Assembly (NCBI GenBank): GCA_934845495.1
Contig: CAKWRB010000024.1
Coordinates: 1 to 7,243 of the forward strand
Length of the DNA: 7,243 bases
Direction of reading: 5' to 3'
Origin: an uncultured bacterium
GTDB taxonomy: Bacteria > Bacillota > Clostridia > Oscillospirales > Ruminococcaceae
Shown here in pieces: positions 1-4,157 of the stretch. The notes below the pieces were generated by a model. It did no database searches. It was given only the letters and a program-made list of their open reading frames with translations, and was not told the origin of the DNA. The position numbers and the translations under genes were made by a program. How positions within the stretch are numbered: position 1 is the stretch's first letter; the number at the start of each line of letters is the position of its first letter.

Positions 1-35
1 TTTCCGTACAGAACAAGGTTCTAAAAACCGACTGC

Positions 36-551
36 TTATGCGCCCAGCTCTGCCTCAAAAGCTGCCTCGGCTGCGGCAGTGTCGTCTGCGATGATCACAG
101 CCACAAAGTCGCCGCTCTTGACTACCTTGGCGCCGTCCAGCTTCTTCACCTCATCCGGACGGTAGGACTCATACTCGGCGGTGCGGGCTTCCAGATGGGT
201 CTGAATCATCTTTTCCACAGCAGCTGCGTCGCTGGTGTGAAAGACCGAGATCTCCTCCACAGTGGCGCCGGTGGGGCACATATAGACGGCGTATTCCTTC
301 ACGCTGTCCGGAATGGTGTAGTAGTTGGGCACGATCTCGGCGCTGATGGCGATCACCTCATCCTGGAAGGTGGTGGCCTCTACCATCTTCTTGGCCAGGC
401 CGTCGGCTGTGACCTCCGAAGTCTTGGGGTCGGCAGCGCTGCTTACAGAAGCAGCTTCGCTGGAGCTTTCGCTCGAATCAGAGCCGCCGCCGCAGGCGGA
501 AAGGCTCAGTACCATCATCGCGGCAAGTGCCGCAGCCATCAGTTTCTTCAT
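36..551 (-). CDS. DUF4358 family lipoprotein
   Basis: This 171-residue secreted lipoprotein has no known biochemical role. Residues 1-20 are a lipoprotein signal: a KK n-region, a hydrophobic stretch and the lipobox L-S-A-C, with Cys20 as the lipidation site. A Gly/Ser/Glu-rich tether follows (21-48). Residues 49-165 match my memory of DUF4358: an N-terminal helix, a YYTIPD segment (78-82 region), the strand AVYMCPTGATVEEISVF (88-104), a helix of the EKMIQTHLEAR type, then a Y-x-S-Y-x-P motif and a final KSGDFVAVIIADD strand. I chose the ATG at 551 because GGAGG lies just upstream and the signal peptide begins there; an upstream in-frame ATG gives an unlikely N-terminus. It lies 41 bp after the SGNH hydrolase and is probably its operon partner. 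DUF4358 genes are, from memory, often near MBOAT/DHHW surface-acylation genes, which would lie beyond the left edge if present here. Family fairly sure, function unknown. Confidence 0.85.
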   Translation of the reverse strand: MKKLMAAALAAMMVLSLSACGGGSDSSESSSEAASVSSAADPKTSEVTADGLAKKMVEATTFQDEVIAISAEIVPNYYTIPDSVKEYAVYMCPTGATVEEISVFHTSDAAAVEKMIQTHLEARTAEYESYRPDEVKKLDGAKVVKSGDFVAVIIADDTAAAEAAFEAELGA

Positions 552-592
552 GTTAGATTTCCTCCAATCTTTATCGCAGCCATACCGGCAGA

Positions 593-1471
593 TCAGGCTT
601 CCGGTACAGTGTGTTCCTTGAGATAATCGATCCACTTGTTGTAATATTCGCCCTTGAAGTGCAGGCCATCGGTGGTGAATTCTGCCGGCAGACCGCCGAT
701 CTCGTCCTTGATCGCTTCGGCCGGGTTTACATAGTAGACCTGCTCCTCACCGGCCATGGCCATCAGCTTTTCGTTGCAGGCATCGATGTCGGCATTGGTG
801 AGGTTATAGCCGTAGTTGGCCTGGAACTTCTCCTCGTTGATGGGCATGAAGGACTGCACATAGATGATGCTGTCCGGATGGGTCTCCTTGAGGTGCTGCA
901 CCAGATCGCGGTAGAGCTCCACCGTCTTATCGGCGCCCAGCCCCTTCAGGCCGTTGATGCCCAGCATCACATAGATCTTGGCGGGTTGCTGGGAATCCGC
1001 CGCTGCCAGAATGGTCTGCTGACTGCCGGACGGCCCGATGACCTCCTTGGAGTAGATGTTCTCCAGGCCCACACCCACTGCAGCCAGAACGGTGGTATCC
1101 GGCAGGATATTGTAGAGCTGGATGCCGGTGGTGAGCGAGTCACCAATAAAGACAGCATCGTTGAAGTAGGCGCTGGTGACCCGATCGCTCTCGGGCAGGG
1201 GCTGGCCGAACTGCGCCACTGGGGCCTCCGGCTCGGACGAGCTCTCCTCCGAAGAGGGCTCCGGCTCCGAGGAGGACTCGCTCTGCGAGGTTGCGGGCCG
1301 GGAATCGGGGTAGAGGGAATCAGGATCGTACTTATCCTGCCATTTCTGCCAGGCAAAGGCGATGAGCAGGGACAAAATCGTGATCCCCACCAGAATAATG
1401 ATCACAGGGACAAACACATCACCGGAACCGCTGGAGCGCCGTACCGGCCGGGATCTTCTCTGATTTGGCAT
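593..1471 (-). CDS. Membrane-anchored SGNH/GDSL-type hydrolase
   Basis: This is a 292-residue predicted ester hydrolase of the SGNH fold, likely acting on O-acyl groups of a surface polymer; the substrate is unknown. The Arg-rich N-terminus (residues 1-16) precedes one membrane helix (about 20-41), so the catalytic domain should lie outside the cell. A Ser/Glu/Pro linker (62-84) separates anchor and domain. Block I is F-I-G-D-S-L-T (108-114) with nucleophile Ser112. Block III is M-L-G-I-N-G (169-174); it keeps the oxyanion Asn173 but has Gly where GxND enzymes have Asp. Block V is T-D-G-L-H-F, giving Asp268 and His271. The ATG at 1471 has AAGGAG seven bases upstream; a longer ORF to 1534 starts inside the promoter and is rejected. 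It is the first gene of a unit with the DUF4358 lipoprotein. Such SGNH proteins often accompany MBOAT acyltransferases; none is visible here. Confidence 0.88.
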   Translation of the reverse strand: MPNQRRSRPVRRSSGSGDVFVPVIIILVGITILSLLIAFAWQKWQDKYDPDSLYPDSRPATSQSESSSEPEPSSEESSSEPEAPVAQFGQPLPESDRVTSAYFNDAVFIGDSLTTGIQLYNILPDTTVLAAVGVGLENIYSKEVIGPSGSQQTILAAADSQQPAKIYVMLGINGLKGLGADKTVELYRDLVQHLKETHPDSIIYVQSFMPINEEKFQANYGYNLTNADIDACNEKLMAMAGEEQVYYVNPAEAIKDEIGGLPAEFTTDGLHFKGEYYNKWIDYLKEHTVPEA

Positions 1472-1522
1472 ATCAAAACTCCTTACAAACTGCGGGAGAA
1501 ACTGTCTTCGTATTACCCCCAT

Positions 1523-1550
1523 ATTATACACCATATTTCCGGCGGTTCAA
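1523..1550 (-). promoter_or_regulatory. Promoter of the SGNH hydrolase-DUF4358 unit
   Basis: On the minus strand TTGAAC (1545-1550) and a perfect TATAAT (1523-1528) are separated by 16 bp, a good sigma-A promoter. Transcription should begin near 1516, giving a leader of about 45 bases to the ATG at 1471. About 43 bp upstream of the -35 there is a 13-bp palindrome, GGGGAAATTCCCC (1593-1605), of unknown meaning. Confidence 0.72.
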
Positions 1551-1619
1551 GCTGGGGGTGCCATTGTTTATAAAATACTTACATTTTACAGTGGGGAAAT
1601 TCCCCTCTTCTTGTACAAA

Positions 1620-1655
1620 GAAAAAAGACCGGGACACGAGTCCGGTCTTTTTCTT
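1620..1655 (-). terminator. Rho-independent terminator, best read leftward
   Basis: AAAAAGACCGG (1622-1632) pairs with CCGGTCTTTTT (1642-1652). The stem extends inward with one bulged G to a small ACGA loop. Read on the minus strand the stem is followed by a run of six T and then CTTT, a classic intrinsic terminator. On the plus strand a T-run also follows, but no plus-strand gene ends here. The nearest leftward transcript is the flavodoxin operon, whose stop codon is about 190 bp upstream, or the candidate small RNA in between. Confidence 0.75.
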
Positions 1656-1663
1656 TCAGGGGT

Positions 1664-1678
1664 ATCAAAAGGAGTTGG
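1664..1678. repeat. 15-bp direct repeat, copy 1
   Basis: ATCAAAAGGAGTTGG here recurs exactly at 1785-1799, 121 bp away. Flanking bases are similar too: GGTA precedes both, with two extra bases (CA) in the other copy. The plus strand resembles a Shine-Dalgarno site and the minus strand its complement, but no good start codon with a conserved reading frame follows either copy on the plus strand. Confidence 0.8.
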
Positions 1679-1738
1679 CAGCCAGGTGGGTAAATCCCGT
1701 CCGCCATTCATTATGGAAAAATTAAAAGGGGTAAATGG

Positions 1739-1776
1739 GATCGGCATATCCGGCCGGGTAAAAACCGGAGCCGATC
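1739..1776. other. Long bulged hairpin in gene-free region
   Basis: GATCGGC (1739-1745) pairs with GCCGATC (1770-1776). After a three-base ATA bulge, TCCGG (1749-1753) pairs with CCGGA (1765-1769), leaving an A-rich loop. This gives 12 GC-rich base pairs. No T-run adjoins it on either strand, so it is not a terminator. It lies between the two direct repeats and would be the first hairpin of the candidate RNA. Confidence 0.7.
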
Positions 1777-1784
1777 GGTGGTAC

Positions 1785-1799
1785 ATCAAAAGGAGTTGG
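1785..1799. repeat. 15-bp direct repeat, copy 2
   Basis: Exact second copy of ATCAAAAGGAGTTGG (first at 1664-1678). On a leftward transcript it would lie at or next to the 5' end and read CCAACUCCUUUUGAU, similar to the CCUCCUUU tail of 16S rRNA. It directly flanks the right foot of the long hairpin with nine bases between. Confidence 0.8.
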
Positions 1800-1801
1800 G
1801 G

Positions 1802-1830
1802 AAAATATGCGTGTATCCGCTTACTTCCAA
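1802..1830 (-). promoter_or_regulatory. Possible promoter for the candidate small RNA
   Basis: On the minus strand TTGGAA (1825-1830) and TATTTT (1802-1807) are exactly 17 bp apart. Both hexamers are imperfect, and such matches arise by chance, so this is only a candidate. It sits just after the flavodoxin stop codon and would start RNA near 1795. Confidence 0.3.
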
Positions 1831-1845
1831 AGGGAGGATCATCAT

Positions 1846-2268
1846 TCAGGCCAAGGTGCGCCCCAGGGCGATACAGGCCTCCTGGGCTTCGTCGTCCGGT
1901 GTTTCATTGCAGATCACCGGATCGGCCAGCAGCACCGCGCCATCGGCCCGGCAGTCGGCTTCCCAGGTGCGCATCCACTCTCCATCGCCCCAGCCATAGG
2001 AACCGAACAGGGCGATCTTCCTGTTCTGCAGCTCCGGGCGGCAAGCTGCAAACAGGGGCTCGAACTCGCTCTCCTCCAGCTGTTCGGCACCCATGGAAGG
2101 ACAGCCGAATGCCACGGCATCAAAGTCCTTCAGCCGTTCCGCGGAGAATTCCCCCGCCCGGAACATCTGTGCATCGGCTCCGGCAGCTCGTGCGCCCTCC
2201 AGCACCTTCTGTGCCATCAGCTCGGTATTGCCGGTACCGCTCCAATATACGATCGCAGCTTTGCTCAT
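1846..2268 (-). CDS. Short-chain flavodoxin
   Basis: This is a 140-residue FMN-binding electron carrier of the cytoplasm, the usual length of short-chain clostridial flavodoxins. The phosphate loop is Y-W-S-G-T-G-N-T-E (residues 8-16). The first isoalloxazine loop is G-C-P-S-M-G-A-E-Q-L-E-E-S-E-F-E (55-70). The second is G-S-Y-G-W-G-D-G-E-W-M (89-99), with Trp93 placed to stack on the flavin. It resembles the Clostridium beijerinckii flavodoxin over its whole length, but the Asp of that protein's M-G-D-E turn is Ala61. I chose the ATG at 2268 because the family begins about there; GAGG lies 12 bases upstream, which is long, and a GTG at 2286 is a possible alternative start adding six residues. 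It follows the DUF3793 gene by 34 bp and shares its promoter. Flavodoxin replaces ferredoxin when iron is scarce, which fits the operator-like site upstream. Confidence 0.95.
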   Translation of the reverse strand: MSKAAIVYWSGTGNTELMAQKVLEGARAAGADAQMFRAGEFSAERLKDFDAVAFGCPSMGAEQLEESEFEPLFAACRPELQNRKIALFGSYGWGDGEWMRTWEADCRADGAVLLADPVICNETPDDEAQEACIALGRTLA

Positions 2269-2302
2269 TGTGTCGATCAACCTCACTTTCCCTGTCCGGA
2301 GA

Positions 2303-2857
2303 TCAGGCCGCCACCGTCAGCCGGGAAAGATCGGTTCCCTCCTGATACAGCCGACAGTAAATGGATCTGCACTTTGCAAACCGGCAGAACTGCTTTTGGG
2401 CTTCCTGCTCATTGCAGTACACCTTCCAGCAGCCGGTACACTTGCAGTTCTGACCTCTGTGTGTGATAAAGCCCTGGACATCCCCCAGCGGATAGCCGAG
2501 AAACAGCCCGATCTCATGCGGGAATTCTCCACCATTTTCCGCAATGCGCCGCGCCAGATGTGCCAGCGCGCCCTCTGCGGAAAAATCCCGATAGCCGCAG
2601 CCTTGCAGGAACTGCCGGATCTCCGGGTCAGCTAGGTCGCGGACCAGCCGCCGGATCCGATAGACATAGACCAGCGCACGATCCGGTCCCAGCTGCAGGA
2701 GCCGCAGTTCCACGCCCCGAGGAAGAAGCTGCTGGCGCAGCTGTTCGAGCTGCTCGGTCAGATCCTCCGTCCGGTCGTACCGGTAGCCAAAGAGATTGGC
2801 TGTTTTAAGGTTTGCCAAGGTGGGCGAGCAGTGCCCGATCAGGTATGGTTCCAGCAT
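2303..2857 (-). CDS. DUF3793 family protein, Cys-rich C-terminus
   Basis: This 184-residue cytoplasmic protein is of unknown function. Features recalled for DUF3793 are present: an H-C-S-P-T-L start (9-14), a helix ending L-P-R-G-V-E-L-R-L-L (45-54), the strand A-L-V-Y-V-Y-R (61-67), the signature F-P-H-E-I-G-L-F-L-G-Y-P-L-G-D-V-x-G-F (112-130), and a tail of seven cysteines in 31 residues (138, 140, 143, 148, 158, 163, 168) in the pattern CxCxxCx4Cx9Cx4Cx4C, including N-C-K-C-T-G-C-W-K-V-Y. The tail may bind a metal or an Fe-S cluster; that is inference. Start at 2857 is clear: AAGGAGG lies seven bases upstream. It is the first gene of an operon with flavodoxin, 34 bp downstream. From memory, DUF3793 genes often neighbour flavodoxin or ferrous iron transport genes, suggesting an iron or redox role. 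Confidence 0.88.
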   Translation of the reverse strand: MLEPYLIGHCSPTLANLKTANLFGYRYDRTEDLTEQLEQLRQQLLPRGVELRLLQLGPDRALVYVYRIRRLVRDLADPEIRQFLQGCGYRDFSAEGALAHLARRIAENGGEFPHEIGLFLGYPLGDVQGFITHRGQNCKCTGCWKVYCNEQEAQKQFCRFAKCRSIYCRLYQEGTDLSRLTVAA

Positions 2858-2900
2858 AGTCCTTCCTCCTTCCACCAGGGATGTCCGGGTGTTGTTTCCG

Positions 2901-2924
2901 TTAAGTTAGTTGTAACTAACCTAA
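2901..2924 (-). promoter_or_regulatory. DtxR/IdeR-like operator over start of DUF3793-flavodoxin operon
   Basis: Half-sites TTAAGTTAG (2901-2909) and CTAACCTAA (2916-2924) flank TTGTAA, making a 24-bp palindrome in which 10 of 12 base pairs match. The right half is the exact complement of TTAGGTTAG, the half-site of the known DtxR/IdeR iron-repressor box; the left half differs in one base. The classical box has one base between 9-bp halves, here there are six. The site covers the expected transcription start, so a bound repressor would block transcription. Iron-dependent repression is inference. Confidence 0.55.
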
Positions 2925-2928
2925 CAAT

Positions 2929-2957
2929 ACTATACCATACCGGTATGGTTCCGTCAA
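2929..2957 (-). promoter_or_regulatory. Promoter of DUF3793-flavodoxin operon with spacer palindrome
   Basis: On the minus strand TTGACG (2952-2957) and TATAGT (2929-2934) are 17 bp apart. The spacer is nearly filled by a perfect 16-bp palindrome, ACCATACCGGTATGGT (2934-2949), which may be a second operator. The start point should be near 2922, inside the DtxR-like palindrome, giving a leader of about 65 bases to the ATG at 2857. Confidence 0.68.
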
Positions 2958-3075
2958 GCGGAAATTTTCCTCTTTTTGATTGGTATTTCCCTGGGTTTGC
3001 CTGGGATAAATCTGCCCTTTTCCCTATTTTAACCCGCTGCAATCCGGCAGTTTCCGCCAAATTCCCCGTTCCGCC

Positions 3076-3104
3076 TTGTCCCTTTCCAGATCCTGTATTA
3101 TAAT
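3076..3104 (+). promoter_or_regulatory. Promoter of the unknown lipoprotein gene
   Basis: TTGTCC (3076-3081) and a perfect TATAAT (3099-3104) are 17 bp apart, ending about 40 bp before the ATG at 3144. The gap 2858-3143 thus holds two divergent promoters and no gene. The two promoters lie about 120 bp apart, so the minus-strand operator should not control this one directly. Confidence 0.7.
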
Positions 3105-3143
3105 GTGGGTAACAAGAACCCCGCAGAAAAAGAGGAATTTTTC

Positions 3144-4055
3144 ATGAAACTGATCCGCCGACTGTGTGCGCTGCTCCTGGCAGTGCTGCTGATGCTCACT
3201 GCTGCCGGCTGCTCCTCTGAGCCGTCCTCCAACATGCCGGATACCCCGTCTGAAAGCAGCTCTTCCCAGACGGAAGAATCTTCGTCCGAACCAGAGGAAA
3301 ATTCCTCCGAATCAGAGGAACTCCCTTCTGAAGGCGACCCCGGCTCTGTACCTGGAACACCTGCCGATTCCAACAGCTCGTCCCAGGCAGCCCAGCTCCC
3401 CCTCACCTTCCAGGGGGAGACGATCCTCGAGGCCGCTGTGCTGGACTATGACGATCACTTCACCGCCGACTGCCCGCTCTCGCTGCTGGAGCCGGTGATG
3501 GACGAGCTGGTGAAAGCCGCTGAGGCAAACGACGACTCCGGCTCCCGGGCGATCCTGCTCTTCACCGACAAGGGACGGCACTATGTCTGGCTGGGCGAAG
3601 GCTCGCCGCTCCACAGTGTATGGGAGAGCGCCTACAACGCCCAGACCGAAAAGAACCTGCACTGGTACACCCACATGACCACTGCCAAGATCACCAGAAT
3701 CCGACTGAGCGGTTTTGAAAGCGGAATAGATACCAGCGACCCGGCTGTGATCGCCAGAATCTCAGACTACCTGAAGCACGGCCTTACTGCCACTCCCACC
3801 AAAACACCGGAAGTCGATGATGGTGCCATGAATCCAGATATGCCCTCCAGTCTTTACAGTGTTGAGGTATGGTTCGACTCGGGGGTACGGTACTGGGGAC
3901 ATGGCTATGGTGACTATGGGGCCACCCCTGATCCTGGCGGCTCGATCTACTATCTTTACAGCTCCGATCTGGATCAGACCATCACCTACACTCTCTCGGA
4001 AGGCTCAGCTGCAAAGCTACGGCAGTTCATGGCCACCTTCCCCCAGGAGACATAA
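3144..4055 (+). CDS. Unrecognised Ser/Glu-tethered lipoprotein
   Basis: I do not recognise this 303-residue protein. Residues 1-23 look like a lipoprotein signal (K-L-I-R-R, a Leu-rich core, then L-T-A-A-G-C) with Cys23 as the likely lipid site; Ala rather than Leu at -3 makes the lipobox weaker than usual. Residues 24-84 are a low-complexity tether rich in Ser, Glu and Pro. The globular part has two blocks: residues 88-215, with a D-Y-D-D motif, an L-L-F-T-D-K-G-R-H-Y-V-W-L strand pair and a K-I-T-R-I-R-L-S-G-F-E segment; and residues 236-300, with V-E-V-W-F-D-S-G-V-R-Y-W-G-H-G-Y followed by Gly-rich and Tyr-rich strands. The pattern suggests a beta-rich extracellular domain. The ATG at 3144 has AGAGGA at good spacing; an earlier in-frame ATG at 3105 overlaps the promoter start and is rejected. 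It is transcribed alone, with its own promoter and terminator. Confidence 0.8.
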   Translation: MKLIRRLCALLLAVLLMLTAAGCSSEPSSNMPDTPSESSSSQTEESSSEPEENSSESEELPSEGDPGSVPGTPADSNSSSQAAQLPLTFQGETILEAAVLDYDDHFTADCPLSLLEPVMDELVKAAEANDDSGSRAILLFTDKGRHYVWLGEGSPLHSVWESAYNAQTEKNLHWYTHMTTAKITRIRLSGFESGIDTSDPAVIARISDYLKHGLTATPTKTPEVDDGAMNPDMPSSLYSVEVWFDSGVRYWGHGYGDYGATPDPGGSIYYLYSSDLDQTITYTLSEGSAAKLRQFMATFPQET

Positions 4056-4069
4056 GTTCACAGAACGCA

Positions 4070-4105
4070 AAAAATCCCGGCACCTTTTCCCGTGCCGGGA
4101 TTTTT
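4070..4105. terminator. Bidirectional terminator between convergent genes
   Basis: TCCCGGCAC (4075-4083) pairs perfectly with GTGCCGGGA (4092-4100) around an eight-base loop. Five A-T pairs extend the stem (4070-4074 with 4101-4105), so a U-run follows the hairpin on both strands. It lies 15 bp after the lipoprotein stop and 53 bp after the reductase stop, and serves both genes. Confidence 0.9.
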
Positions 4106-4157
4106 CTGTCTGTTCGATCGAGTGCGCTCTTTACGATTCAGAGCAGCGCCGGAAAAC

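Larger units (their letters stand above)
1620..1795 (-). ncRNA. Candidate small RNA or structured 3' UTR
   Basis: This gene-free stretch has its own possible minus-strand promoter (1802-1830) and ends in a strong leftward terminator, which would define an RNA of about 175 nt. In RNA order it contains a copy of an anti-Shine-Dalgarno-like motif (reverse complement of 1785-1799; core ACUCCUUUUGAU), a long hairpin (1776-1739), an AU-rich single strand (about 1735-1710), a weaker hairpin (GGCGG 1705-1701 with CUGCC 1681-1677), a second exact copy of the motif (1678-1664), and the terminator. If the upstream promoter is not used, the same segment is the 3' UTR of the flavodoxin mRNA. It is not coding: the only minus-strand reading frame has no ribosome binding site and runs through the terminator. 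I do not recognise it as a named RNA family. The order of parts is seen; that it is an RNA is inference. Confidence 0.35.

Noticed and set aside
10..22. AGAAC/GTTCT inverted repeat after the DUF4358 gene as a terminator
   Set aside because: Only five weak base pairs with a three-base loop and no T-run on the minus strand; the true 3' end probably lies outside the window.
611..1573. 320-codon plus-strand frame opposite the SGNH hydrolase
   Set aside because: Antisense to a gene with GDSL and DxxH motifs, a ribosome binding site and a promoter; the plus frame shows no domain.
1586..1789. Minus-strand reading frame of 66-67 codons in the intergenic region
   Set aside because: It has no ribosome binding site (the upstream bases are CTCCTTTT), crosses the long hairpin and runs through a strong terminator; composition is Pro/Arg-rich and not protein-like.
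1770..1799. GGTGGTAC next to a hairpin, considered as a T-box riboswitch
   Set aside because: The full T-box core and paired antiterminator are absent, and no plus-strand gene for amino acid or tRNA functions follows; the next gene is on the other strand.
1611..2345. Long plus-strand frame starting in the intergenic region and continuing opposite the flavodoxin gene
   Set aside because: It lies antisense to a clear flavodoxin and its translation is Arg/Pro/Ser-rich with no domain pattern, as expected of an open shadow frame in GC-rich DNA.
2934..2949. Spacer palindrome as a MerR-type activator site
   Set aside because: MerR-family sites sit in lengthened spacers of 19-20 bp; here the spacer is an optimal 17 bp, so an ordinary repressor site is more likely.
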